Notes: generated by a model not told the origin, from the letters alone. A stretch of 64,000 nt of DNA from Archaeoglobus profundus DSM 5631 (GCF_000025285.1 NC_013741.1:310001-374000); one strand, 5' to 3'; shown: positions 42,086-51,307, counted from the stretch's first letter. Translations and numbers: made by a program.

Positions 42086-43146
42086 AGTGCTACATCCTAA
42101 CTTCTGATCTTCAGAGGGATAGAGCAAAAAAGATAGCTGAAAAGCTTGAATCTTTGGGCTTGGAGATTGCTAGCGAAATTGAACCTTACAGCTGTGTTGT
42201 TGTTGCGAGTGGAGGAACAGAAAGAAAGATACTTGAAGCTGTTAATGAGCCAGTTGTAGTCTGGGCTTTACCCTATTACAACTCTCTTCCAGCAGTTTTG
42301 GAAGCTTACGCCGTTAAAGAGTTCAGATTCTTCTATTCAGACATTGACGAGAAAGCTCTTGAGAAAATCAAGATTTACGAGAGAGTTTTCAATGCAATAA
42401 AAAGGTTGAGAGGTATTAGGTTGGGCATAGTAGGTGGAGTTTCGGACTGGATAGTTACCGACGGTAACTGGGTTAGAAATTTATTGGAAGTCGTTGAAAT
42501 AGGCTTGGAAGATGTAAGGGTTGAGGGAGAGGGAGTTGAAAGGGCTTACAGCGTCTACAATTCTCTTAGAGAGATTATCGAAAGGTACGAACTCGATGCT
42601 TTGACAATCAAATGCTTCGATCTTCTGGAAAAAGATACTACAGCATGCTTAGCTCTCCACCTTCTGAACGATGAGATTCCCGCTGGTTGTGAAGGGGACT
42701 TGGAAGCGGTCTTTACCATGATTGTTTTGAGACTTTTAACTAATCAGCCCTGTTGGATGGCAAACATAAACAGAATTGGTAGAACAGCTGTTCTCTCGCA
42801 CTGCACAGTTCCAAAATCTATGTGCGAATACGTAAAATTAACAACTCACATGGAGTCTGGAAAAGGTGTTGGAATTGAAGGCGTTTTAAGGAAGGGTATA
42901 GTAACGATTGCAAGGTTTAGAGGTAAAAGAGCTTTAATTGCAAGGGGTAGAATTTTGAGAGGCAATCTGGGTGATGAAACACTATGCAGAACTCAGGTTG
43001 AGGTCGAAACTGGCGATTTAATCGGATTTGGAAATCACGTAGTCTTAAGCTACGGAGATCATGTTGAGCTTCTCAAGGAGTTCTGTTTCTATACGGGTTT
43101 TGAACCTCAGATCCGTGGCCCTCATCACCGCTCAGTGGCGGATTAG
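42082..43146 (+). CDS. FucI/AraA-like sugar isomerase-fold protein
   Basis: A 354-residue protein (from ATG 42082). The N-terminal half has Rossmann-like segments (VVVASGGTERK, GIVGGVSDWIV); DLLEKDTTACLALHLLNDEIPAGCEGD resembles the L-fucose/L-arabinose isomerase family, which binds Mn(II) through Glu, Asp and His. Archaeal members are uncharacterised, and sugar isomerisation is only an analogy. Its last codons overlap C/D sRNA 6 on the other strand. Confidence 0.7.
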   Translation: MKCYILTSDLQRDRAKKIAEKLESLGLEIASEIEPYSCVVVASGGTERKILEAVNEPVVVWALPYYNSLPAVLEAYAVKEFRFFYSDIDEKALEKIKIYERVFNAIKRLRGIRLGIVGGVSDWIVTDGNWVRNLLEVVEIGLEDVRVEGEGVERAYSVYNSLREIIERYELDALTIKCFDLLEKDTTACLALHLLNDEIPAGCEGDLEAVFTMIVLRLLTNQPCWMANINRIGRTAVLSHCTVPKSMCEYVKLTTHMESGKGVGIEGVLRKGIVTIARFRGKRALIARGRILRGNLGDETLCRTQVEVETGDLIGFGNHVVLSYGDHVELLKEFCFYTGFEPQIRGPHHRSVAD

Positions 43147-43156
43147 CTCATCATCG
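43105..43156 (-). ncRNA. C/D box guide sRNA 6, antisense to a gene end
   Basis: Minus-strand boxes: C ATGATGA (43148-43154), D' CTGA (43132-43135), C' GTGATGA (43122-43128), D CTGA (43107-43110), with 3-nt D'-C' spacer and guides of 12 and 11 nt. It covers the last 14 codons and stop of the sugar isomerase-like gene on the opposite strand. Confidence 0.88.
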
Positions 43157-43193
43157 GCACATTAAGTTTGTTAGATTGCTTAATTTTGTTTAC

Positions 43194-43742
43194 TCAATCC
43201 AAAACTCCCTTCGTGCTTAGAACATCCTCGCCAATTACCTCCTTAGCCTGTCTGAATGCTAGAGCAAGTGCCTTAAAGCAGGCTTCGATCTTGTGGTGCA
43301 TGTTTTGCCCTTTAACGATCAGATGTACATTCATCCCCGAATTTCTGCAGAATGTGTCGAAGAAGTGGACGTAGTTCTCGTTAATATCGCCCTCGATGAC
43401 AAAGTAACCCCTGCCGCTCAAATCTAGACCACATATCGCTAAAGCATCATCCATAGGAACTATCGCCTGTCCAAAGCGCCTTATACCCCTCTTATCCCCC
43501 AAAGCTTTGGCGACTGCAGTTCCCAAAGCTATTGCAGTATCTTCAATTGTGTGATGTTCGTCATCTCCGAAAGCTCTAAGCGTTAAACTCACGTTCGAGT
43601 GCTTTGCCAAGGTTTCGAGCATGTGCCTGAAGAATGGAATGTCCATCTCAATCGTATAACCCTTCGAATCGAGATCCAATTCAATGTATATATCCACTTC
43701 CCCTGTCTTTCTCCTAACAACAGCCTTTCTCAAAACCCTCAT
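43194..43742 (-). CDS. hisB: Imidazoleglycerol-phosphate dehydratase
   Basis: A 182-residue HisB, step 7 of histidine synthesis. Both Mn-binding histidine motifs are present: GDDEHHTIEDTA (about 59-70) and QNMHHKIEACFKA (about 146-158), and FFRHMLETLAKHS is typical. Overlaps hisA by 4 nt. Confidence 0.96.
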   Translation of the reverse strand: MRVLRKAVVRRKTGEVDIYIELDLDSKGYTIEMDIPFFRHMLETLAKHSNVSLTLRAFGDDEHHTIEDTAIALGTAVAKALGDKRGIRRFGQAIVPMDDALAICGLDLSGRGYFVIEGDINENYVHFFDTFCRNSGMNVHLIVKGQNMHHKIEACFKALALAFRQAKEVIGEDVLSTKGVLD

Positions 43743-44476
43743 TCCTCCTCCCCCAAAAGATCTTCAAGTCTGACCTTACCCGTATACAGAGCCGATCCTA
43801 TAATAACTCCCACGGCTCCGCACTTCTTTATCGCTCTTACATCATCCGGACTACTTATACCTCCGGCAACGTAAACCGGTAAGCTCGTACTTTCCACAAC
43901 TTCCCTAATCTTCTCAAGCTCAACACCCGAAACCAAACCCTCAACATCAACGTTCGTATAGAGCAATGAGACTTCACAATCCTCGTAAAGCTTCGCAACT
44001 TCTATTGGCGTTAGCTCCGTTTTCCTAACCCATCCCTCTACAACAACTTTTCCTTTCTTAGAATCCACGGCAATCATAACCCTATTCGGATATTTTTTTG
44101 CGAACGTCTTCACAGATCTTACATCTCTAACTGCTAGAGTCCCAAAAATTACCCTTTCAACTCCTGAATTAAGAAGTCTCTCAGCTATCTTCAAGTCTCT
44201 TATACCTCCTCCAGCCTGAGTCTCTGCGATCCTTGCTATTTCCAAGATAACATCCTCGTGAAACAGCCTCCCTTCGAAGGCGCCATCTAAGTCTATAACG
44301 TGTAGAACCCTCGCCCCCTTCTTTATCCACATCTTTGCAACCTCTATTGGGTCTTCGAGCTCGATCGTAACCTTGTCTTTCCTCCCTTGAACCAATCTGA
44401 CTACCTTTCCACCCTTGAGATCAACCGCTGGTATCACTCTGAACACTACCGAACTTCTCCCTTGAACTTTTAACAC
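43739..44476 (-). CDS. hisA: ProFAR isomerase
   Basis: A 245-residue (beta-alpha)8 barrel. VIPAVDLKGGKVVRLVQG has the catalytic Asp; HVIDLDGAF, GGIRDL, LYTNVDVEG and VAGGISSPDDV follow the HisA/HisF half-barrel repeats. It converts ProFAR to PRFAR in histidine synthesis. The likely start is a GTG near 44446 (FRVIPAVDL), as the frame upstream overlaps the protease gene. Same operon as hisB. Confidence 0.95.
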   Translation of the reverse strand: MLKVQGRSSVVFRVIPAVDLKGGKVVRLVQGRKDKVTIELEDPIEVAKMWIKKGARVLHVIDLDGAFEGRLFHEDVILEIARIAETQAGGGIRDLKIAERLLNSGVERVIFGTLAVRDVRSVKTFAKKYPNRVMIAVDSKKGKVVVEGWVRKTELTPIEVAKLYEDCEVSLLYTNVDVEGLVSGVELEKIREVVESTSLPVYVAGGISSPDDVRAIKKCGAVGVIIGSALYTGKVRLEDLLGEEE

Positions 44477-45509
44477 CTTCGAATATCTCGAGTATCTCGG
44501 CCAGCTTGATTATATCACTCCTTGATATTATACCAACAACCCTATCTCCTTCCACAACAGGTAACCTGCCAATTCTGTTCTCGCTCATTATCCTTAGAGC
44601 TTCGAAGACTTTAGTTTCTGGGGTTACTGCTATGACTTTCCTACTCATAACGTTCTCAACAACGTCGTTTTCATCAGCGTCCGTTATGTCCTTGAGTGTG
44701 ACTATCCCAACCAGTCTGCCATCCTTAACAACCGGATATCCCAAGTGCTTTTGCCTCAACATTAAGCTTATAACATCCCTTACCGTCATATCGGGAGTTA
44801 CGCAGATAGGATTTGGAGTCATGACATCTCCAACCTTGTAATTTGAAAGCAATCCTTCCAAAGTTACCGCTCTCTCTTCTTCAACAGCTCCTATGTATAT
44901 GAAAAGAGCTATGAATGTCAGCCATATGTTATAGAAAAGGCCAAAGACACCCATGAATATCGCGAAAGCTTTTCCAACATTTGCCGAAATTCTTGTAGCT
45001 CTGACGTATCCAAACTTCTTTGCTAAAAGACTCCTGAGAACCCTTCCACCATCCATGGGAAAAGCCGGGATTAAGTTAAATATTGCCAAGATTAGATTGA
45101 AGTAGCCAAATAAATGTAAGAACCTGTGAGGTGTAAGAATAAAGAGCGATAATACTAAACTTGCTAGAGGACCAGCTATGGCTATTGCGAACTCCTTCTT
45201 TGGCTCCTTTGGTAAGTTCTCTATGCTCGCAACACCGCCAAATATGAATAGGATAATTTCCCTAACTCTAGCACCAAACCTCTTTGCAACTAGGGAGTGT
45301 GAAAGCTCATGAATGAGAACAGCCACGAATATCGATACAGCCATAACAACCGAATAAATCAACCTCATCGGATTCTGCAAATCCGAGAATCCAAATGGTG
45401 GTTTGTTGACGTAGAAGACGTAAGACAGTATCAGCAGTATCAACGCTAAGCTTATGTGTGCTTTAACATCTATCCCGAATATTCTGCATATTCTGATCGA
45501 GTAAGCCAT
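44421..45509 (-). CDS. Site-2-type M50 membrane metalloprotease with CBS domains
   Basis: A 362-residue protein. HELSHSLVAKRFG (HExxH) in the second or third membrane helix and FPMDGGRVLRSLLA provide the zinc ligands. Six or so hydrophobic segments precede two CBS domains (from about residue 225, DVMTPNPICVT and NVMSRKVIAVT). Such proteases cleave membrane-anchored regulators, with CBS sensing nucleotides. The end of the gene overlaps hisA by up to 56 nt. Confidence 0.92.
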   Translation of the reverse strand: MAYSIRICRIFGIDVKAHISLALILLILSYVFYVNKPPFGFSDLQNPMRLIYSVVMAVSIFVAVLIHELSHSLVAKRFGARVREIILFIFGGVASIENLPKEPKKEFAIAIAGPLASLVLSLFILTPHRFLHLFGYFNLILAIFNLIPAFPMDGGRVLRSLLAKKFGYVRATRISANVGKAFAIFMGVFGLFYNIWLTFIALFIYIGAVEEERAVTLEGLLSNYKVGDVMTPNPICVTPDMTVRDVISLMLRQKHLGYPVVKDGRLVGIVTLKDITDADENDVVENVMSRKVIAVTPETKVFEALRIMSENRIGRLPVVEGDRVVGIISRSDIIKLAEILEIFEGVKSSREKFGSVQSDTSG

Positions 45510-45554
45510 GCTAAACTGTGGTTAAGCTTATATTTAGCATTTGTTAGTCTTAAC

Positions 45555-46073
45555 GTGCTAAGCGACATTTTAGAATCGGATTGGAGGAGAAAAGTATTAC
45601 CCGTCAAACCACTCTTAGAAAAGATCGAAAAGCTTGAAAGTAGAAATGTAGCTTTTGACATCGGGGCAGGGACGGGTTACTTCACTGTTCACTTGGCAAA
45701 GTTCTTCAGAAAGGTTTACGCCGTTGAGAAGGATATAGAGGCTGTAAAGAAGCTTGCAAATAAGGGCTTGAGAAACGTTGGGATAATAGTTTCCGACAAG
45801 CCCCCTGAGATCGATTTTGAAGTTGATTTCGTGCTCTTTGCAGATTCACTTCACGAAATAGAGAATAGAGAAGAATACGCTGACTGGGTTAAAAAGCATG
45901 CAAAGTCTTTCGCTGTCATAGACTGGAAGAAAGAATCCTGTCTAGATATCGGACCACCAAGCGATCGAAGACTGGATATTGACTACGTCTTAAAGCTTTT
46001 CAAAGGTTTTAATATCGAAGTTTTGAATGTTTATAAGTGTCACTACTTCATCTTTGGCTATGTACTACGTTAA
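45555..46073 (+). CDS. Class I SAM-dependent methyltransferase
   Basis: About 172 residues from GTG 45555. Motif I FDIGAGTGYFTVHLAK, motif II YAVEKDIEAV and motif IV-like LFADSLHEIENREEYA are clear. The substrate is unknown. The start at 45555 is chosen because a TATA-like TTATATTTAG lies about 25 nt upstream and because the longer frame would overlap the protease. It overlaps the radical SAM gene by 14 nt. Confidence 0.85.
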   Translation: MLSDILESDWRRKVLPVKPLLEKIEKLESRNVAFDIGAGTGYFTVHLAKFFRKVYAVEKDIEAVKKLANKGLRNVGIIVSDKPPEIDFEVDFVLFADSLHEIENREEYADWVKKHAKSFAVIDWKKESCLDIGPPSDRRLDIDYVLKLFKGFNIEVLNVYKCHYFIFGYVLR

Positions 46074-46890
46074 GCCTTTTGATCCTTGGAAATCAAAGTT
46101 ATGCACATGCCCGCCAAAGTTTTCGTTTAACCCTTACACTGGCTGTTATCACAACTGCATATACTGCTACTCAACTTACATACCTCGATTTCACGAACTA
46201 AGACTTAAAAAAGACCTATTCAGAAAGCTTGTAAAAGATCTGGAGAAGATTCCAAAAAATTCTCTGATATCGATGTCAAACAGCAGCGACCCCTACCCAC
46301 CGATAGAGAGAGAATTAAAGATAACGAGAAAATGCTTAGAAATTATGAGCGACTTTGACATAAAACTTCTCATCGTAACCAAAAGCGATATTGTGGCAAG
46401 GGATTTGGATGTATTTCCAAAGAAAAGCGCCGTAGGCATCACGATCACAAGCTTGAAAACAGCCAAAGTTATCGAGCCAAACGCACCAGATCCAGAGAAG
46501 AGAATTGAGGCTCTCAAGATAATTAAAGAATGCGGTGTCCCCGTAATCTTGCGCTTAGACCCTATAATCCCCTTTCTAACTGAGGATGAAGCCATGAAAG
46601 TTCTTGAGAAGTGCGACTTCGTCGATCACGTTGTTACGTCAACTCTCAAGCTTAGAAAAGACATTCTGGCAAGGTTTTCCAAGGTTCTACCCGATTTGGC
46701 TGAAGTCTATAAGAGAATTTACACCGAGAGAGTTGGTAGTTACATGTATCTGCCAAAAGATTTTAGAATCCGCCTTTTAAAGGCGATAGAAGAAAAATGC
46801 AATGAATTGGGAGTAAGCTGTGCCTTCTGCAGGGAAGGAATACTATTCAAAGCTAAGAGTTGTGACGGTTCGCATCTAATTCCCTCTTAA
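46060..46890 (+). CDS. Radical SAM protein of the spore photoproduct lyase-like family
   Basis: About 276 residues from ATG 46060. The cluster motif is C-x3-C-x2-C in GCYHNCIYCYS, followed by SNSSDPYPPIERE and LRLDPIIP. Such short SplB-like proteins are common in archaea with unknown substrates; C-terminal cysteines (CAFCRE) may bind a second cluster. Overlaps the methyltransferase gene and converges with nikO. Confidence 0.85.
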   Translation: MYYVKPFDPWKSKLCTCPPKFSFNPYTGCYHNCIYCYSTYIPRFHELRLKKDLFRKLVKDLEKIPKNSLISMSNSSDPYPPIERELKITRKCLEIMSDFDIKLLIVTKSDIVARDLDVFPKKSAVGITITSLKTAKVIEPNAPDPEKRIEALKIIKECGVPVILRLDPIIPFLTEDEAMKVLEKCDFVDHVVTSTLKLRKDILARFSKVLPDLAEVYKRIYTERVGSYMYLPKDFRIRLLKAIEEKCNELGVSCAFCREGILFKAKSCDGSHLIPS

Positions 46891-47665
46891 TTATCTCAAC
46901 AGCTTCATCCAATGATTGTGGTATCTTTAAGCCAAGTTTCATAAAGAGTTTAACGATTTGCGGTGCATCCAATCCATTCTGCCTAAGTAAATCCAAATCT
47001 AAGAATACATCCTTAGGCTTTCCGATCTTAACAATTTCTCTGTTTAGTATTATTGTTTTATCTGATTGCAACGCCAATTCGGTATCATGTGTAGCGATTA
47101 GAATTGTCATTCCGTCATCATTCAAATCCCTAATTATTTCTATTAGCTCTTCTCTGGAGACTGGATCCAAGTTAGCTGTCGGTTCATCAAGAAGCAGAAT
47201 CCTCGGTTCTGTGCATATGGCGGATGCTATTGCAACCTTCTTCTTTTCTCCGAAGCTTAAATGATGTGGATACCTATCTTTATACCCTTCAAGACCAAAC
47301 TTTTCCAAAACAACGTTTACCCTCCTCACAATCTCATTCTTTTCAAATCCGAGATTTATCAAGCCGAAAGCAATCTCATCGAACACTGTAGGCATGAAGA
47401 TCTGATCGTCCGGATTCTGAAAGACCATTCCTATCGTCTTAACTAGCTCCTTTCTACTGTAATCTTCAATCTTTTTGCCAAACAACTTTATTTCACCTTC
47501 ACCTTTTAAAATGCCTACCAAGTTTAAGAACAGAGTAGTTTTGCCAGCTCCATTCGGGCCAAGAATCGTAATAATTTCGCCTTCCTCAACGCTAAACGTA
47601 ACGTTATCAAGCACTTTTCTATCTTCATAAGCGTAGCTTAGATTTGAAACTTCTAAAGCATCCAT
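46853..47665 (-). CDS. nikO: Nickel/cobalt ECF transporter ATPase
   Basis: A 270-residue ABC ATPase. Walker A GPNGAGKTT (35-43), Q-loop MVFQNPDDQIFMPTVFDEIAFG (split, near 79-100), signature LSFGEKKKVAIA and Walker B ILLLDEPTANLDP. The QNPDDQ(I/L)F form is typical of ECF energising units. Overlaps nikQ by 13 nt. Confidence 0.93.
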   Translation of the reverse strand: MDALEVSNLSYAYEDRKVLDNVTFSVEEGEIITILGPNGAGKTTLFLNLVGILKGEGEIKLFGKKIEDYSRKELVKTIGMVFQNPDDQIFMPTVFDEIAFGLINLGFEKNEIVRRVNVVLEKFGLEGYKDRYPHHLSFGEKKKVAIASAICTEPRILLLDEPTANLDPVSREELIEIIRDLNDDGMTILIATHDTELALQSDKTIILNREIVKIGKPKDVFLDLDLLRQNGLDAPQIVKLFMKLGLKIPQSLDEAVEIIKRELDANRHNS

Positions 47666-48360
47666 GCTACGATGTGCAGAGTTATTGCAAGATATAAAGA
47701 TAGCGTAACGAACAAGATGTCTCTCGCAGTAATCTTAAAATCCGTGATCGTTTCGATGTTTCCAGTGTAACCCCTTAGAATCATTGCTCTGTAAACGCTT
47801 TCCGCTCTCTCGTAGCTTCTGATGAAAAGCGTAGCTATAAGCTTTGCAATTGTCTCGAACGTATGAATATTTGTTCTCTTTTCAAAACCCTTCATCTTCA
47901 AAGCGATGCTCAGCTTTTCGTATTCCTCAGCGAATACGAAGATGTAACGGTATGCGAACATGAGAATCTGAGTTAATTTGCTCGGAAAACCTATTTGGTT
48001 GAGGGCTTTTATGGATATATCGAAGCGGGAGGTTGCAAATGCTACGAATATGAGTATCAGAGCCGAAGTAGCTCTCGTAAATATTTCGAAAGGTCTGTGG
48101 CCAAATATCAGCATAGTAATCGATAGAATAAGTAGAAAAATCAGGCCGTACTTTAACTGCTCAAATGCAAATTTAAGTGGTAATTTCGATAAGTATAAGA
48201 AGATCAAAGATATTGTCAGGGCTAGGATACAAGCCAAAAGATCTTTAACGAGTACTATTGAAAAAACCAGAATGAAGATTCCCAGTAACTTGGCTCTCGG
48301 ATCTAGTCTGTGTATGAGCGAATCCAAGTGATAGTATCTATCTACGAGATGATGCTTCAT
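47653..48360 (-). CDS. nikQ: Nickel/cobalt ECF transporter T component
   Basis: A 235-residue CbiQ-family protein with about five membrane segments. LDPRAKLLGIFILV near the N-terminus and the coupling-helix motif SYERAESVYRAMILRGYTG with AR-type charged residues are typical. It links the ATPase to the substrate-binding M component. Overlaps nikL by 4 nt. Confidence 0.9.
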   Translation of the reverse strand: MKHHLVDRYYHLDSLIHRLDPRAKLLGIFILVFSIVLVKDLLACILALTISLIFLYLSKLPLKFAFEQLKYGLIFLLILSITMLIFGHRPFEIFTRATSALILIFVAFATSRFDISIKALNQIGFPSKLTQILMFAYRYIFVFAEEYEKLSIALKMKGFEKRTNIHTFETIAKLIATLFIRSYERAESVYRAMILRGYTGNIETITDFKITARDILFVTLSLYLAITLHIVAWML

Positions 48361-48767
48361 CTCTTCCTCCTTGCAATGTAGAGCGATGCAATTCCGGCCA
48401 ATCCTGCCAGATAGCCCAATCCCGATATGACCTTGAGATGTATTGGCTCCTCTTTCACAACAACCTGAGCAGAAGTTAGATTAACGTCGCACTCAGCTCT
48501 ATGCCCCATCGATTCGACGACAACCCTGTAACTTTCACCGATCTCTGGTTTGAATCTGAAAGTACCGTTTTCATCCGTCTTACCTTCAACGTAGAGTGTT
48601 CCGTCAGATCTGTAAACCTTCACGACACCATCAACAACCTTAGCTCCGCCACCGTACCAAGCGTAAACCTCAACCTCGGAAACTTTGTAATTCACGTGCA
48701 TTCTATGTGCATTTACTGGGACTGCCAAGATTAAGATCACTATCAGGGCTACGACATATTTCCTCAA
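48357..48767 (-). CDS. nikL: NikL-like accessory component of the nickel transporter
   Basis: A 136-residue protein with an N-terminal signal peptide (hydrophobic to VNAHR), an extracellular beta-rich domain of the carboxypeptidase-regulatory type (YVEGKTDENGTFRF) and a C-terminal transmembrane helix ending in RRKR. This matches NikL/CbiL-type components of nickel ECF systems, and the position between nikM and nikQ supports it. Confidence 0.78.
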   Translation of the reverse strand: MRKYVVALIVILILAVPVNAHRMHVNYKVSEVEVYAWYGGGAKVVDGVVKVYRSDGTLYVEGKTDENGTFRFKPEIGESYRVVVESMGHRAECDVNLTSAQVVVKEEPIHLKVISGLGYLAGLAGIASLYIARRKR

Positions 48768-49342
48768 GCTATCACCTCTCTCTTAACTTTCAACAGCATT
48801 GCCACAACGAATGCAGATACGAAAGCTTCTACCATTGCAATTGGTACATGGGCTATGAATAGTAAAACAGCCACTTCATAAAACTCTTCACCGCTCAACA
48901 TTAGAACAATTGACGTTAATAGGACTGCCAAAAATACTGCCAATCCGCAAGCAACACCAGCTGTGATCGGATTTTTCTTGAGTCTGAAGATGTAATATGC
49001 AATCAGAGCTGGAATTCCCATATTTATCGTGTTTATTCCCAAAGTTGTTATACCTCCGTGCTGGAAAAGGAGAGCTTGTAGAAGCAATCCTATGAAGATG
49101 GCTGGATATGAATATAAACCGAGCAGAATTCCCATTAGACCGTTCAAGATGAGATGAGCAGATGTAGGGCCTATAGGAATGTGGATGAGTGAGGCTATGA
49201 AAAATGCCGACGTTACAATTGAAATCTTCGGTATATCCTCTGCTCTTACTCTTCTCAAAGTAAAAAATAGGATAACTGCGGTTACGATGTATCCGGTGAT
49301 CCATATCTCCGGTGCTAACACTCCATCGCTTATGTGGACCAT
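48764..49342 (-). CDS. nikM: Nickel/cobalt ECF transporter substrate-binding subunit
   Basis: About 192 residues from MVHISDGVL (49342), the mature-like CbiM/NikM N-terminus whose first residues Met-x-His coordinate the metal. Six to seven membrane segments follow, with IPIGPTSAHLILNG and LLFQHGGITTLGINTINMG. The start is set by this metal motif; the ORF is open eight codons further upstream. It abuts nikK. Confidence 0.93.
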   Translation of the reverse strand: MVHISDGVLAPEIWITGYIVTAVILFFTLRRVRAEDIPKISIVTSAFFIASLIHIPIGPTSAHLILNGLMGILLGLYSYPAIFIGLLLQALLFQHGGITTLGINTINMGIPALIAYYIFRLKKNPITAGVACGLAVFLAVLLTSIVLMLSGEEFYEVAVLLFIAHVPIAMVEAFVSAFVVAMLLKVKREVIA

Positions 49343-49343
49343 A

Positions 49344-50300
49344 TTACTTCCTCGCAATTGCCACAATTGCCAATATTATAGCTATTACGGCCAATCCTAT
49401 CGCTCCGTAGCTCATGCTCTGATCACTCGCCCCCTTCAACGCACTAATCTTACTCTCAAGTGTGTCAATCTTTCCGCTCAATTCATCTATTTTACTCTCC
49501 AATTCACTCAAATCTGCCGTTGCTTTTGCCTCCGGCGGGAACTTCTCAAGCACTGGAACTATTATGACTCCTCTCTTCTCCATACCTCCTTCCTCTGCGT
49601 AGACACCTACGAACCATATTCCGGGTTCATCGAGCGTGTATGCAAAGTAGCCATAGTCATTTGTCTTAACGACTCTTGTGAACATCATCGGCGGATCTTG
49701 CTTGAACTTCTCTTCTGCAAGCTTCACAATTGGCTCAGCTTCATCTTTCGTGTTATACTTCTCTACCTCAACTATCGCATTGGCGAGAGGTTCACCTTTG
49801 AAAATGGCTTTACCGCTGAAAACGAATCCTTCTTCAATACCGTAAGGTCTTGTGTAGGGAATTACCTCAACTTCCTGCCCAACGACAGCATCCCATCCCT
49901 CCCAAGCCTCCTCGCCACAGTGTATTATCGCTTTCGTGTAATCGATCAGACCGTGCTCTTCTTCGACGAGTTTTACTGCAACTATGTAATCGCCTGGCTC
50001 TTCAACCTTGAACGATACCTTCCAAGCCTTCAAACCTTCAAGCGTCACTTCTTCGGGTGTAAGCGTTCTAACGTTACCTTTTGGATCCTTTAGGGTTACT
50101 TCGACATCTGGACAGTCGAAGAGTATGTGCTCAAACGGGTGTCCCCAGAGGATGTAGAGTGTCTTCGTTTCACCGAGCTCAGCTAAGTAATCCTCCGCCT
50201 TAGCATCGAGCTTCGGTAGAACCATTGTAAAGTGTGCACTCGCAACACCGCAAACGACAAAGAATGCCAACACTAAACTAACTACAATTGCTTTTCTCAT
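49344..50300 (-). CDS. nikK: NikK-like DUF4198 extracellular protein
   Basis: About 318 residues from ATG 50300. An N-terminal signal peptide ends around GVASAHFTMVLP; a DUF4198-type extracellular domain runs to about 255, with a histidine near the predicted mature N-terminus that may bind metal. Then comes a heptad-like coiled coil (LSELESKIDELSGKIDTLE) and a C-terminal transmembrane helix. First gene of the operon, so it is likely a nickel-handling subunit of the NikKMLQO transporter. Confidence 0.78.
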   Translation of the reverse strand: MRKAIVVSLVLAFFVVCGVASAHFTMVLPKLDAKAEDYLAELGETKTLYILWGHPFEHILFDCPDVEVTLKDPKGNVRTLTPEEVTLEGLKAWKVSFKVEEPGDYIVAVKLVEEEHGLIDYTKAIIHCGEEAWEGWDAVVGQEVEVIPYTRPYGIEEGFVFSGKAIFKGEPLANAIVEVEKYNTKDEAEPIVKLAEEKFKQDPPMMFTRVVKTNDYGYFAYTLDEPGIWFVGVYAEEGGMEKRGVIIVPVLEKFPPEAKATADLSELESKIDELSGKIDTLESKISALKGASDQSMSYGAIGLAVIAIILAIVAIARK

Positions 50301-50316
50301 ATTTATCACCGCAAAT

Positions 50317-50334
50317 GTGCTAACTATGTAACAC
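50317..50334 (-). promoter_or_regulatory. Candidate NikR-like operator of the nik operon
   Basis: GTGCTAACTATGTAACAC is an imperfect 18-bp palindrome (12 of 18 positions symmetric), with half-sites GTGCTA/GTGTTA. It lies between the minus-strand TATA-like CTTATAAG (50334-50341) and the ATG at 50300, a good place for repression. The half-site GTGTTAC resembles archaeal and bacterial NikR sites, but the spacing is shorter than in classical NikR operators. Confidence 0.45.
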
Positions 50335-50410
50335 TTATAAGCTTTTCGATAATATCATTTGCACGGTCGTCATAAAAAAATTTAATTCATCACAACAATA
50401 ACATTAGACG

Positions 50411-51295
50411 ATGCTTGAAGTTGAACTCTCGAATCTAAGGCTTAGAAACCCTATCATGCTCGCGAGCGGGATCTTAGGAAGTCACGCTGGTTCTCTCAAC
50501 AGGATAGCGGAGCACGCTGGAGCTGTAGTTACGAAATCCGTCGGATTGGAGGGGAGAGAGGGTTACAAGAATCCTTGTGTAATAAGTTGGGAGTGCGGAA
50601 TTTTGAATGCGGTAGGATTGGCTTCGCCTCCAGCTAAGGAATTTGCAAGAGAATTAAAGATGTTTAATGGTGCTTGTCCGCTAATCGTGAGTTTTTTCGG
50701 TTCTAATCCAGAGGAATTCGCCGAATTGGTCAAGATATTCGATTTTGCTAATGCATTCGAACTTAACTTAAGCTGTCCCCATGCCAAAGGTTTGGGATTG
50801 GAGATAGGAAGAGATTTCGATTTGGTTTACGAGATAATTAGAGCTGTGAAGAGAAACACGGATAAACCAGTTTTTGCAAAAGTTTCTGCCAATCTCGATT
50901 ACGTTGAATTGGCTAAGGTTTGTGAATCTGCAAAAGCTGATGGAATAGTTGCTATAAACACAGTTAGGGGTATGGCTATTGATATAGTAAGTAAGAGGCC
51001 CATTTTGAGTAACGTAAGCGGTGGTGTCAGTGGAAAGGCTATAAAGCCAATAGCTCTGAAATGCGTCTGGGACATTTACGAGGAAGTGAGCATTCCAGTT
51101 ATAGGGTGTGGTGGCATCTCGAACTGGAAAGATGTTGTCGAATTCGCTTTAGCAGGAGCTAGGGCCGTTCAAATAGGTAGCGCGTTCTACTACAGTTACG
51201 ATGTGATTAAAAATATCTTAGAAGGTCTAGAATCCTACTTGAGAATAAACGGAGTCAGCTTTGATGAGTTGGTCGGTTTAGCTCATAAACGTTAG
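50411..51295 (+). CDS. pyrD: Dihydroorotate dehydrogenase, class 1B catalytic subunit
   Basis: A 294-residue FMN enzyme of pyrimidine synthesis. NPIMLASGILGSH, SFFGSNPEEFAELV, ELNLSCPHAKG (with the catalytic Cys), FAKVSAN, SGGVSGKAIKPIAL and VIGCGGISNWKDV are its marks. The partner pyrK (electron transfer) is not adjacent. Start ATG 50411. Confidence 0.95.
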   Translation: MLEVELSNLRLRNPIMLASGILGSHAGSLNRIAEHAGAVVTKSVGLEGREGYKNPCVISWECGILNAVGLASPPAKEFARELKMFNGACPLIVSFFGSNPEEFAELVKIFDFANAFELNLSCPHAKGLGLEIGRDFDLVYEIIRAVKRNTDKPVFAKVSANLDYVELAKVCESAKADGIVAINTVRGMAIDIVSKRPILSNVSGGVSGKAIKPIALKCVWDIYEEVSIPVIGCGGISNWKDVVEFALAGARAVQIGSAFYYSYDVIKNILEGLESYLRINGVSFDELVGLAHKR

Positions 51296-51307
51296 TTGGG
51301 TGGGAAG

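Noticed and set aside
49179-50093. 304-codon ORF antisense to nikM and nikK
   Set aside because: It spans two real genes of an operon on the other strand, has unusual Cys/Phe/Leu-rich composition and no recognisable domain.
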